Under the pieces are notes generated by a model that made no database searches, was not told the DNA's origin, and was given only the letters and a program-made list of their open reading frames with translations. Source: an uncultured Parabacteroides sp. (GTDB lineage Bacteria > Bacteroidota > Bacteroidia > Bacteroidales > Tannerellaceae). Taken from it: a DNA stretch of 64,000 bases. Of this stretch, positions 47,409-56,714 are shown piece after piece. Numbering within the stretch: the stretch's first letter is position 1; each line of letters opens with the position of its first letter. The position numbers and the translations under genes are program-made. The stretch spans positions 43,925 to 107,924 of the forward strand of contig UQLN01000008.1 in assembly GCA_900541965.1 (NCBI GenBank), read 5' to 3'.

Positions 47409-47762
47409 CTCTAATATATTTTTTAAATGTTAATAATATTGTTGTTTTCACAGTCCGCCTCAACCGGACGTTTACATCTATACGAAATCTGTGCCAAAAC
47501 AAACCAAATCCAAAAGACTGCCAATTTTTCACTGCTGTCCAACAGACAAACCGACACAACTGACAGGATGACTCTATATAGATGTAAAAACAGACAGATA
47601 ATGATGTTCCGGAGGAAAGGAACCAAGATTCTCTTTTTTTGCCATCTGGAAAAATATTCATAACATTGTAAGTATTTTAGTATAAAACAGATGAAGGATA
47701 TACCAAAGTATAAGACTTTTCAATTTCTCTTTTAAACAAATAATAAACAAACAGACAAACGT
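47409..47762. other. Divergent groES / lipoprotein intergenic region
   Basis: 354 bases. It holds one 12-bp inverted repeat (TTTACATCTATA at 47471-47482 with TATAGATGTAAA at 47577-47588, 94 bases apart). I found no full TTTG-N19-TAnnTTTG promoter on either strand and no CIRCE element, although groES must be transcribed from here. Confidence 0.5.
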
Positions 47763-49058
47763 ATGAAACAGACATGCAAAAACTTATTACTGCTACTGCT
47801 TAGTTGCAGTTTATTTTCAGCTTGCAACAAGGAGCTGAAAGACGATGTAGAAAACCTGCAAAAACCGATACCTTCCGGCATTGTCATCTTAGACGAAACA
47901 CCGGTAAGGGTTGTAAAAGGAAACCAATTCCAGGTCACTTTCCGTGTGAATCCTTCAGGAATTGAGTTAACCAAAGAAAATGTCGAACTCGATGTACGCA
48001 ATAGCGACACTTATTTCTATTTTGACAAAACAGATACCAAAGCACAAACCCGTGCCTCGTATGTCACCTCTTACAATTATAAGGTATTAGCAAATATTGA
48101 ACCCGATAAAAACACCGGAGGAGAAACTCTCGACGGGCAGTGGGTAGCAACCATACAGACCAAAGGAGATGCTAATTTCCGGAACCTGGCCGATTTACTA
48201 TTTATTGCCAATTATACGGATGCGACAGGCGTTGCACGCAAAGTCAGTTCATCTGCCATATCCGTCGAAATTGTTCCAACAGTAGACGAAGGTACTGTAT
48301 TCGGATATTCCAAAGTTCAAACTATTTATTCAACAGATAATACTATAAACCCGTATATCCTGTTTATCGACATTAATGCCTATAAAAATGACAAAGGAGA
48401 TGAGTGGCATTACAATCGTGAATTTATTACAGAAATAAAAACAACAGTAAACAAAGACGAACTAACAGCCGACACGACAAATGTATATAGCAGCTACTAT
48501 ATTTCATTCACACCACAGACAGAAAACCAAAAATGGAAAGATCTACTGGAAAATAAAGTAAAGAAAGCCACATCCGATACCAAAGTCGAATTAATCGATT
48601 TCGGCAACACAAGCAAAAGCTTAGACTTGCCTGTCACTTATTGTATGAATTTAATCAAGCTCAATATTGAATTATCAGCAACCGAGGTGAATAAATTATA
48701 CGACAGTAGAAAAGACTATAACCTCGACTTAAGCGATACACTGGCAGAATATGGCTTCAGTTCTGATTTTTACTCCGAATTGTCAAGAAAAGCAATGAAT
48801 TTATCTATGGATGGCAAAATATCAGATACATTTCCTGTTATATTTGATGGAGATATTAATCTTACAGATGAAAAAGACCTGTTCAAACCCATAGCTAATT
48901 TATGGATATCAGGAAAAGCAACCCCTGGCACGGAACTACCGGAAGATGAGATTAACACGGCTACAATAACAATAGCAAGTTTACCTCAGGAACTGACCCA
49001 ACCGAACTTTCTCCTTGTTAATGTGGGTATTGCTCTCGCTATACATATTATAGAATAG
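47763..49058 (+). CDS. Lipoprotein of unknown function, probable DUF1735-like N-terminus
   Basis: 431 residues. Lipobox LLSCSLFSAC near residue 21. The N-terminal region (VKGNQFQVTFRVNPSGIELTKENVELDV) looks like a Bacteroidota beta-sandwich surface domain; the rest is beta-rich with repeated Asn/Thr. No enzyme motif seen. It stands alone, divergent from groES and convergent on the GH30 gene. The domain name is tentative. Confidence 0.6.
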   Translation: MKQTCKNLLLLLLSCSLFSACNKELKDDVENLQKPIPSGIVILDETPVRVVKGNQFQVTFRVNPSGIELTKENVELDVRNSDTYFYFDKTDTKAQTRASYVTSYNYKVLANIEPDKNTGGETLDGQWVATIQTKGDANFRNLADLLFIANYTDATGVARKVSSSAISVEIVPTVDEGTVFGYSKVQTIYSTDNTINPYILFIDINAYKNDKGDEWHYNREFITEIKTTVNKDELTADTTNVYSSYYISFTPQTENQKWKDLLENKVKKATSDTKVELIDFGNTSKSLDLPVTYCMNLIKLNIELSATEVNKLYDSRKDYNLDLSDTLAEYGFSSDFYSELSRKAMNLSMDGKISDTFPVIFDGDINLTDEKDLFKPIANLWISGKATPGTELPEDEINTATITIASLPQELTQPNFLLVNVGIALAIHIIE

Positions 49059-49078
49059 CGTTTAATATTCAAATACAG

Positions 49079-50509
49079 CTAATCGATCCGGATTGTCGAT
49101 ATGGAATGCCCTACAAGCAAAGGTTGGTAAACTCTATCGCCGATCCGGATGGATATCCTTCTGTCTTCATTCCCTTCATTTGCCAAAGCGATAATAATAC
49201 TTCCATCGGGATTTTTAAAAGCCAGCATATTCGTGTACGTTCCCTCTGTTTCCAGTTTATAAGCTCCGGGTTGCACGTAATGGCTCAAATGCTTTATCAC
49301 ATAATATTCCGGAGTATACCGGAACGTTTTATTTTCCGGATCGACAACAACCAACGAGTTTTGCGCCCATCCCCAGCGACTGATGCCGCCTTGTTCCAGG
49401 GATATGTTCCAATACATATAAGCAGAAGCCCCATTATCCAAATAATGACGCATCAAATTCCAGGAATATACCGCACCGTTCCAATCATTCCGTCCATCTC
49501 CGCATTCCTGTTCGGTCTGATATAATTTCATATCCGGATAACGTTTATGTATTCCGCCGATCGCTCCTTTTCCTGCCCATTGGAAACCCACACCACTTAC
49601 ATACCGACTGCTTAAGGCATCATTCAACACGGTATCGACCAACGCTTCATTGGCGCGCTCCATCGTTCCGAACATTACATCTACATCCAAATCCTTCATT
49701 GCCGGTCCCAAGTATTTACCCACAAAGTTGGCTAAAGCGGAAGAAGTCCAACAACAACTGGGAAATATCTGAGCCGAATTAAATTCATTCTGAGGCATCA
49801 CGGCAAAAATATCGATGCCCTGTTCCTTATAAGCCGTAATAAACTTGGAGAAATATAGGGCATATGCCTGTAAATACAAAGAATCCTGAATAAACATATC
49901 CGTACCTTCATGACCCGCTTTATCCGCAGGAAGCCCGTTACGGTACTTTTCATCATAAGCCTCACCGGTATAAGCGGAAGCATAATGTTTATTGTACTTC
50001 ATCCAGGAAGGAGGACACCAGGGAGAAGCCCAGATACGCAAATCCGAATTATATTTCTGTGCATTCCGGATAAAAGGAATTAACGTTTGCTGGTCATTGG
50101 CAATCGTAAAATTCTTCATTTCAAAATCGCCATCCGTTTCATTATATGAATACCAATCCCGGGAGAAATCATTGGCGCCGACCGGCATACGGCAAATCGT
50201 AAAATTAGCCCCATACTCAGGGAAGAATAATTCTTCCATAATCTTCTCCCTGTCTACAGGCTGCAAGCGGCTAAGAGAAATCCACCCCAATTCATTAAAA
50301 CACGCCCCGAAACCATCTATTACTTGTTGTTTCCGGTCCATATAAACTGTAACATCGATTGTTTTTATCGTATCGGCAGAGGCAGAAATCAAATCCGGTT
50401 GTTCTTGCCAAGGGGCCGTTTCAGTAGTAGTAACCCAGGAAGCACGGGGATTGAATGAACAGGCGCTTAACAAGCCCGCAAATAAAAACACACAACAGGA
50501 TTTTTTCAT
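49079..50509 (-). CDS. GH30 family glycoside hydrolase, lipoprotein
   Basis: About 476 residues from ATG 50509. Lipobox FAGLLSAC. (beta/alpha)8 barrel with QVIDGFGACFNELGW near the N-terminus, the acid/base Glu in MPQNEF and the nucleophile Glu in YQTEQECGDG, followed by the beta-sandwich typical of GH30 glucosylceramidase-like enzymes. Cleaves beta-linked glucose or xylose glycans; the substrate is unclear. Converges on the lipoprotein gene with a 20-base gap. Confidence 0.85.
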   Translation of the reverse strand: MKKSCCVFLFAGLLSACSFNPRASWVTTTETAPWQEQPDLISASADTIKTIDVTVYMDRKQQVIDGFGACFNELGWISLSRLQPVDREKIMEELFFPEYGANFTICRMPVGANDFSRDWYSYNETDGDFEMKNFTIANDQQTLIPFIRNAQKYNSDLRIWASPWCPPSWMKYNKHYASAYTGEAYDEKYRNGLPADKAGHEGTDMFIQDSLYLQAYALYFSKFITAYKEQGIDIFAVMPQNEFNSAQIFPSCCWTSSALANFVGKYLGPAMKDLDVDVMFGTMERANEALVDTVLNDALSSRYVSGVGFQWAGKGAIGGIHKRYPDMKLYQTEQECGDGRNDWNGAVYSWNLMRHYLDNGASAYMYWNISLEQGGISRWGWAQNSLVVVDPENKTFRYTPEYYVIKHLSHYVQPGAYKLETEGTYTNMLAFKNPDGSIIIALANEGNEDRRISIRIGDRVYQPLLVGHSISTIRID

Positions 50510-50537
50510 GATATTCATTTTATAAGTAAAGCAGGTT

Positions 50538-50697
50538 TTACAAAAGTCTATATGATGAGGCAGTGTCAAAAAAGCTATTACTGAACGCTGATGGCGCAGA
50601 ATACGCAGATTTACGCAGATTCTTTATTGAAAAAATATTGTCTGCGTGAATCTGCGCCCTGTCTGCGAATTCAGCGTTCCTTTATATAGACTTTTGA
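50538..50697. repeat. Long imperfect palindrome upstream of GH30
   Basis: GAACGCTG...CAGCGTTC encloses multiple ACGCAGA/TCTGCGT arms around a central AT loop. It is flanked by GTGTCAAAA (50564-50572) facing TTTTGACAC (50692-50700) and by AAAAGTCTATAT facing ATATAGACTTTT. It may terminate hisS on the minus strand. Confidence 0.7.
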
Positions 50698-50701
50698 CAC
50701 A

Positions 50702-52057
50702 TTAAAATTGTTCGATCAATTCATCTACAGTAACAGGTTTTTGCTCGCCTGTCAGCATATTCTTCAGATTGATTTTGCCTTCGTTCATTTCTGTCTCGCC
50801 AACAATAGCTACAAACGGTATTTTCTTAGTATCGGCATATCCCATCTGTTTCTTCATTTTTGCAGATTCCGGATACAATTCCGCACGGATACCGGCAGCA
50901 CGGACTTTGGAAATTAAAGGCAATAAATAATTCGCTTCTTTTTCCCCGAAATTAACAAACAACAACTGGGTAGTAAGTAAAGAATCCGCCGGATACAAAT
51001 CCAATTGGTTCAGTACATCAAAGATACGGTCCGCACCAAAAGAAATACCGACACCGGATACGCCATCCATGCCGAATACACCCGTCAGGTTATCATAACG
51101 TCCGCCACCAGTAATACTTCCTATCTGGACATCCAGGGCTTTAACCTCAAAGATTGCTCCCGTATAATAATTCAAACCGCGGGCCAATGTCAAATCCAGT
51201 TCCAACTCCGAATTCAAAGACAGAAGATCTATACGGTCGAGTATAAATTCCATTTCTTCTATCCCTTTCACTGCAACCTCCGAAGCACTCAGTTCCTGTT
51301 TCAGGACGGCAAGTTTCTCACGGTTCGTACCGCTCAGCATGATAATCGGTTGTAAACGGGCAATTGCGTCTTCGGAAAGTCCTTTGGAACGAAGTTCTTC
51401 ATTCACATTATCCAACCCTATCTTATCCAGCTTGTCGATAGCCACCGTAATATCCACAATCTTATCCGCTTCACCGATAATCTCGGCAATACCGGAAAGA
51501 ATCTTACGGTTGTTCATCTTGATGCAAACACGGATACCGAAACGGCGGAACACCTCATCCATAATCTGGATTAATTCCACTTCGTTGATAAGAGAATCGG
51601 AACCTACCACATCCCCGTCACACTGATAAAATTCACGATAACGTCCTTTCTGAGGACGGTCCGCACGCCAAACCGGCTGTATCTGGTAACGTTTGAAAGG
51701 GAATGTTATCTCATTACGATGCTGAACCACAAAACGGGCAAAAGGAACGGTCAAGTCATAGCGCAAGCCTTTTTCGCAAGCCTTTATTCCGAATTTCACG
51801 GCATTGCGTTCCAACAACTCTTCATCAGCAATACTCGAAAAACAATCCCCCGAATTCAATATCTTGAAAAGCAGTTTATCTCCTTCTTCCCCGTATTTAC
51901 CCATCAGGGTAGACAAATTCTCCATGGCCGGGGTTTCAATCTGTTGAAATCCGTATAGATGATAAACTTCGCGAATCGTATTGAATATATAATTACGTTT
52001 CGCCATCTCTTCCGGCGAAAAATCTCTTGTACCTTTGGGTATACTTGGCTTTTGCAT
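50702..52057 (-). CDS. hisS: Histidyl-tRNA synthetase
   Basis: 451 residues. Class II motifs: [18 protein letters not shown] and IETPAME (motif 1), [29 protein letters not shown] (motif 2) and [13 protein letters not shown] (motif 3), plus [13 protein letters not shown] of HisA/HisB boxes and an anticodon-binding C-terminal domain. Charges tRNA-His. A TATCTTTG -7 box (52093-52086) lies 30 bases upstream. Confidence 0.98.
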   Translation of the reverse strand: MQKPSIPKGTRDFSPEEMAKRNYIFNTIREVYHLYGFQQIETPAMENLSTLMGKYGEEGDKLLFKILNSGDCFSSIADEELLERNAVKFGIKACEKGLRYDLTVPFARFVVQHRNEITFPFKRYQIQPVWRADRPQKGRYREFYQCDGDVVGSDSLINEVELIQIMDEVFRRFGIRVCIKMNNRKILSGIAEIIGEADKIVDITVAIDKLDKIGLDNVNEELRSKGLSEDAIARLQPIIMLSGTNREKLAVLKQELSASEVAVKGIEEMEFILDRIDLLSLNSELELDLTLARGLNYYTGAIFEVKALDVQIGSITGGGRYDNLTGVFGMDGVSGVGISFGADRIFDVLNQLDLYPADSLLTTQLLFVNFGEKEANYLLPLISKVRAAGIRAELYPESAKMKKQMGYADTKKIPFVAIVGETEMNEGKINLKNMLTGEQKPVTVDELIEQF

Positions 52058-52210
52058 ATATTTATTCTTTATTAATTTCAGACTGCAAAGATAATGCTTT
52101 CAAACATTATTTTCCCAAACTTATATGCGGATAGCTTCCATTTCGTAAAAATAACAGCATTTCACAAAAATAAAATGTAAGTTTGCCAACCTAACTAATT
52201 CCATTTTGAA

Positions 52211-53386
52211 ATGAAACCTGATTCCCTAAGAAAAATTTTGTTGTTGACCTGGATACTGGTAATACATTGTAACATACTCCCGGCTATTGTCCCAAGCGAC
52301 AATACTCCTGTCAAATTGCCCAATCGCATATACTCCGGATTACAAGGGAAACATCATGTACAGGGAATTGCCATCGACCGGGAAAAAGGCCATATGTACT
52401 TTTCTTTCACAACCAAATTGATAAAAACCGATTTACAAGGAACTCTCATCGGTAGTGTCGAAGGACTAACCGGACATTTAGGCTGCCTCACATTTAATCC
52501 GGAAGACGGGCAAGTATACGGCTCCTTGGAATATAAAAACGACGCCATCGGAAAAGGGATAGCCGGAGAGGAAGCCTCCCGGAAAGAAAGCGCATTCTAC
52601 ATAGCTATTTTCGACACGGACAAAATAACCCGCCCGCAAATGGATGCGGAAAAAGACGGTATCATGACGACTGTCTATTTGAAAGAGGTGGCAGATGATT
52701 ATTATGCAACCGATACCAACCATGGAAACCCCGTCGACCACCGATACGGATGCTCAGGCATCGATGGCGTAAGCTTTGCCCCAAAAGCCGGAAAGAAAAA
52801 AGGCAAAACATATCTTTACGTTGCCTACGGAATCTACGGCGACAACAAACGGACAGACAATGACTACCAAGTCCTGCTCGAGTACGATATAAAAAACTGG
52901 AAAAAATACGCACAAGCTCTTTCACAGGGGGCACCACATAAACAAGGACCATCCAAACCGAATGAAAAATATTTTGTATTCACCGGTAATACTACGTATG
53001 GCATACAAAACCTGGCTTACGACCCGGCATCCGGTAACACATATGCCGCTGTCTACAAAGGGAAAAAAGAGATTTATCCCAATTATTCATTATTTGTTAT
53101 CGACTGGAACAAACCCGCCCGGAAAATGCAACTAAAAGGTTTCGACAGAAAAGAAGTCCGGAAAGTATTGTCTTTATGCAACCAGGGACTTTATGATAAA
53201 GAAAGCGGGGTCTACGGTTGGAATTTCCGTTGGGGGGCTACAGGCTTATGTCCCTTAGGAAACGGATATTTCTATATTTCGCATGATTCGAACAAACCCT
53301 TACAAAACAGTACGGTCCATCTGTACAAATGGACCGGGAATCCGGACAATCCTTTTCAATCGGTTGTCCGGGAAAATGATATGTAA
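52211..53386 (+). CDS. Secreted propeller-like protein of unknown function
   Basis: 391 residues. N-terminal signal-like hydrophobic segment (ILLLTWILVIHCNILP). The body has repeated 'GIAIDREKGHMYFSF', 'CLTFNPEDGQVYGSLE' and 'NLAYDPASGNTYAAVY' blades, the pattern of a beta-propeller. No catalytic motif seen. A TAAGTTTG -7 box (52178-52185) precedes it. Function unknown. Confidence 0.65.
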   Translation: MKPDSLRKILLLTWILVIHCNILPAIVPSDNTPVKLPNRIYSGLQGKHHVQGIAIDREKGHMYFSFTTKLIKTDLQGTLIGSVEGLTGHLGCLTFNPEDGQVYGSLEYKNDAIGKGIAGEEASRKESAFYIAIFDTDKITRPQMDAEKDGIMTTVYLKEVADDYYATDTNHGNPVDHRYGCSGIDGVSFAPKAGKKKGKTYLYVAYGIYGDNKRTDNDYQVLLEYDIKNWKKYAQALSQGAPHKQGPSKPNEKYFVFTGNTTYGIQNLAYDPASGNTYAAVYKGKKEIYPNYSLFVIDWNKPARKMQLKGFDRKEVRKVLSLCNQGLYDKESGVYGWNFRWGATGLCPLGNGYFYISHDSNKPLQNSTVHLYKWTGNPDNPFQSVVRENDM

Positions 53387-54073
53387 TTAATCACGGCTTC
53401 TTCCGCCAAGGAAAATCATGATATAATACAATAACGTAGCAAGAGAACCTAAAGCAGCCACTACGTAAGTATAAGCAGCGGAACGTAAGGCGTCTTCTGC
53501 TTTATCGTGTGTAAAAGCATTTGTAATACCGGCATTGCTCAACCATACCAAAGCTCGCTTACTGGCATTGATTTCAACCGGCAATGTTATAAAGCTAAAC
53601 AATGTTGTTGAAGCAAACAGAATAATACCGAATAATAATAACTGAGGAAAAGTATGAAGCAATAACATACCGCCCAGCAACACCCATGTCATAATGTTGG
53701 AAGCGAAACTGACCACCGGAACCAATGCCGAACGCATTTTCAAAGGAGCATAGGCAGTCGCGTGCTGTACGGCGTGACCACATTCATGCGCTGCAACAGC
53801 AGCCGCAGCGATACTATTACTATAATAAACAGACTCACTCAAATTTACAGTGTGATTTGCAGGATTATAATGGTCCGTCAAATGACCGGGTGTAGAAATC
53901 ACCTTCACATCATAAATACCATTATCATGCAGCATTTTCTCTGCAACATCCTTTCCGGTCATACCATTCGGCATAGGAATTTTGGAATACTTCTCGAACT
54001 TATTTTGCAATCGGGAAGAAACCAGCCAGCTCAAAAGGGCAAACCCAATAAATATGATCCAATACATGCTCAT
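53387..54073 (-). CDS. Zinc metallopeptidase, YugP family, membrane protein
   Basis: 228 residues. One N-terminal span (YWIIFIGFALLSWLV), then AAAVAAHECGHAVQHA with HExxH in the form HECGH for zinc binding, and further spans (IMTWVLLGGMLLLH, LLLFGIILFASTTLFSF, VVAALGSLATLLYYIMIFL). Matches the YugP-like peptidase family; its substrate is unknown. Confidence 0.85.
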   Translation of the reverse strand: MSMYWIIFIGFALLSWLVSSRLQNKFEKYSKIPMPNGMTGKDVAEKMLHDNGIYDVKVISTPGHLTDHYNPANHTVNLSESVYYSNSIAAAAVAAHECGHAVQHATAYAPLKMRSALVPVVSFASNIMTWVLLGGMLLLHTFPQLLLFGIILFASTTLFSFITLPVEINASKRALVWLSNAGITNAFTHDKAEDALRSAAYTYVVAALGSLATLLYYIMIFLGGRSRD

Positions 54074-54131
54074 AATCTTCTAAATTTATGTAGTTATACT
54101 ATCAATGAAAAGCAAAAATCCTGCCAAAAAC

Positions 54132-54179
54132 AAAAATGGCAGGAGAACGCCCTTTCGGGATGTGGTCTTCTGCCATTTT
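54132..54179 (-). terminator. Terminator after purA
   Basis: AAAATGGCAG and CTGCCATTTT form the outer stem with a CCC/GGG inner stem; on the minus strand it runs into TTTTTG. Just past the purA stop. Confidence 0.85.
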
Positions 54180-54196
54180 GTATGGTAAAAATAATT

Positions 54197-55468
54197 TTAT
54201 TCTTCAGTATATCTGATAATTGTTTGTTCGCGGTCAGGACCGACAGATACGATTTTAACAGGAACTCCCAATTCTTCTTCCAGGAAAGACAGATAAGCAT
54301 TAAACTCTTCCGGGAATTCATCTTCGCTCTGCATTTTTGTCATATCAGTCTTCCAACCCGGCATTTCAACATATACCGGTTCGATCGAATCATTAATCTC
54401 GAACGGGAATTCTGTAATCTCTTTGCCATCCATATTGTAAGCTACACAAGCTTTTATGGTGTCAAAGCTATCCAACACATCGCTCTTCATCATAATCAAC
54501 TGGCTTACGCCGTTAATCATTACTGCATATTTCAAAGCCACCAGGTCAATCCATCCGCAACGGCGTTTACGTCCTGTAACAGAACCGAATTCATGTCCGA
54601 GTTCACAGATTTTATCTCCCGTTTCGTCAAACAATTCCGTAGGGAAAGGGCCACTTCCCACACGTGTGCAATATGCTTTGAAAATACCGTATACTTCACC
54701 GATATTGCGAGGAGAAACACCCAGGCCGGTACAACATCCCGCACAGATCGTATTGGATGACGTCACAAACGGATAAGAACCGAAATCGATATCCAGCATG
54801 GTACCCTGTGCACCTTCTGCCAAAACAGACTTACCGTCTTTCAGGTAATTATTGACAACATGTTCGCTATCTATCAGGTTGAATTTCTTCAAATATTCCA
54901 AAGCCTTGAACCATTGGGCTTCCAGTTCCGTCACGTCATATTCATAGTTCAAAGAACGCAGAATAGCTTCATGCCGTGCTTTAGCTGCCGCATATTTTTC
55001 ATCGAAATTATGAAGCAAATCGCCTACACGCAGACCGTTACGGCTCACTTTATCCGTATAAGTCGGACCGATACCTTTACCGGTAGTTCCGATTTTCCCG
55101 GAGCCTTTGGAAGCTTCATAAGCGGCATCCAATATACGATGAGTAGGCAGGATTAAATGAGCTTTCTTGGAAATACAAAGCTGTTTTGTCAAATCGTGAC
55201 CGCTGGCAGCCAACGATTCTGCTTCCTGCTGGAACAACAACGGATCCAGTACTACACCGTTACCGATAACGTTAACCTTTCCTCCCTGGAAAATACCGGA
55301 AGGGATTGAACGTAATACATACTTTTCACCGTTAAACTCCAAAGTATGTCCTGCATTGGGACCTCCCTGAAAACGAGTTATCACATCGTAATTCGGAGTC
55401 AGCACGTCGACAACTTTACCTTTGCCTTCGTCACCCCATTGCAATCCTAATAAAACATCTACTTTCAT
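54197..55468 (-). CDS. purA: Adenylosuccinate synthetase
   Basis: 423 residues from ATG 55468, the family's usual length; the longer frame only adds unrelated residues. GLQWGDEGKGKVVD and GPNAGHT bind GTP and IMP. It makes adenylosuccinate from IMP and aspartate, the first committed step to AMP. It follows the Fur-family gene by 28 bases on the same strand. Confidence 0.98.
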   Translation of the reverse strand: MKVDVLLGLQWGDEGKGKVVDVLTPNYDVITRFQGGPNAGHTLEFNGEKYVLRSIPSGIFQGGKVNVIGNGVVLDPLLFQQEAESLAASGHDLTKQLCISKKAHLILPTHRILDAAYEASKGSGKIGTTGKGIGPTYTDKVSRNGLRVGDLLHNFDEKYAAAKARHEAILRSLNYEYDVTELEAQWFKALEYLKKFNLIDSEHVVNNYLKDGKSVLAEGAQGTMLDIDFGSYPFVTSSNTICAGCCTGLGVSPRNIGEVYGIFKAYCTRVGSGPFPTELFDETGDKICELGHEFGSVTGRKRRCGWIDLVALKYAVMINGVSQLIMMKSDVLDSFDTIKACVAYNMDGKEITEFPFEINDSIEPVYVEMPGWKTDMTKMQSEDEFPEEFNAYLSFLEEELGVPVKIVSVGPDREQTIIRYTEE

Positions 55469-55496
55469 CTTTTTATATAATAGGCTGTTAATATTC

Positions 55497-55961
55497 TCAT
55501 TTTCCGTTTTTCTGCTGAAGCCGGTACTTACATTTGCTGCAAATGCCATATATGTATAAAGCATAATACTCCGGAGTAAAACGGGATATTTTCAGATTCT
55601 TAAGATCGTTCCGCAGTGTTACGTCTTTCAAATCCCTGATTGCCCCGCATTTCGTACAAATCAAATGCTGATGGGTCTCAGCCAAAATACGCAATTCATA
55701 TTGGGCAGACTGAGGCGTCAACTGGTGGCGAACAATCAAACGGCAATCTTCCAGCACCTGCAAGGTATTGTAAAGCGTTGCCTTACTGACATGAAAATTC
55801 GTTTCTTCCAATTTCTGCGCAAGCAGGCACATGTCGAAATGACCGGGGAAAGTGCATATACATTTTAATATGGTATAACGTTCCTCTGTCTTTCGTAGTT
55901 TTTTCTCTGCAAGGTACCGGGTTAACAGTTCCTGCATTTCTATGTACCTTTTTGCATCCAT
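55497..55961 (-). CDS. Fur/PerR-family metal-dependent repressor
   Basis: 154 residues. Winged helix with HVSKATLYNTLQVLEDCRLI, a HxH metal site region (ETHQHLICTKCGAIRD) and a C-terminal CSKC pair for structural zinc. Fur proteins repress iron, zinc or peroxide-response genes; which metal is not determinable. Same strand as purA, 28 bases upstream. Confidence 0.9.
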   Translation of the reverse strand: MDAKRYIEMQELLTRYLAEKKLRKTEERYTILKCICTFPGHFDMCLLAQKLEETNFHVSKATLYNTLQVLEDCRLIVRHQLTPQSAQYELRILAETHQHLICTKCGAIRDLKDVTLRNDLKNLKISRFTPEYYALYIYGICSKCKYRLQQKNGK

Positions 55962-56024
55962 CTCTCTCTTGTTGCGACTTCACGCGACCGACAAAGTTAG
56001 CGCATTTATTTTAAACGCAAAACC

Positions 56025-56708
56025 TTAGCGGTAATAATCAAATTCAAATTTCAAATCATTATAGATTTCCTTCAAGTCCGGCCGGCTCTCAAAATCCGGA
56101 TAAGTTTCAAAAGCATTCAGTATTTGCCCGGATTGTTCCACGGACTGCCGCCCATAGAATTTCATGGCCTTCACGGCAGACTGCCGCTCTTTAAAGGTTG
56201 CGGCAAACAATGGTTTAGCCAAAGAACGCATCGCCTCTATCATAAAAGCCGCTTTCACCGGAGCAATCACATTTTTATTTGCTTTAAACAACTCACCTAA
56301 AACAAGGAATGCGGTTGTCCGTGCATACTCCTCACGTGTATTAAATATCAGTCCCAATACAAGGTCTTCCGCATAAGGCAATTTACAGAACAAATTTCTG
56401 CTGCATTGTTCCGCAATTTCCAAATAGGGTATTTCTGCCGTCCACTGTTCGGCCTTTTCTAAAGGGAAATCACCTACCGGCTGCAAAAAAGTTGCCAGTA
56501 TTTTGAACTCCCTTATATCTTCTTTCCAAAGAGCCGATGCCAGTTCCGTCCCGGGTTCGAAAGAAGCGGCAATCTGTTTAATTTCAGGCAAAGGCACTCC
56601 GAAATTCAGCTTATAGGTAATCCCTTTCTCCCGCATGCTGGTGGAGATAACGCCATTCATAGCCAGACGAAGGCGCTTCCGGATTTCTCTTATCGTATCT
56701 TCAACCAT
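56025..56708 (-). CDS. AlkD-like HEAT-repeat protein (DNA alkylation repair family)
   Basis: 227 residues of short antiparallel helices, pattern of the AlkD/AlkC HEAT-repeat fold (LWKEDIREFKILATFLQPV, ARTTAFLVLGELF). AlkD members are DNA glycosylases or, like many Bacteroidota variants, have lost the active-site residues. It precedes the Fur-family gene by about 60 bases. Catalytic status cannot be judged by eye. Confidence 0.6.
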   Translation of the reverse strand: MVEDTIREIRKRLRLAMNGVISTSMREKGITYKLNFGVPLPEIKQIAASFEPGTELASALWKEDIREFKILATFLQPVGDFPLEKAEQWTAEIPYLEIAEQCSRNLFCKLPYAEDLVLGLIFNTREEYARTTAFLVLGELFKANKNVIAPVKAAFMIEAMRSLAKPLFAATFKERQSAVKAMKFYGRQSVEQSGQILNAFETYPDFESRPDLKEIYNDLKFEFDYYR

Positions 56709-56714
56709 AAGCCA

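Noticed and set aside
47409..47762. HrcA/CIRCE heat-shock operator before groES
   Set aside because: No TTAGCACTC-N9-GAGTGCTAA-like sequence is present.
53762..54760. 332-codon plus-strand open frame
   Set aside because: Antisense across the metallopeptidase and purA, both clearly real.
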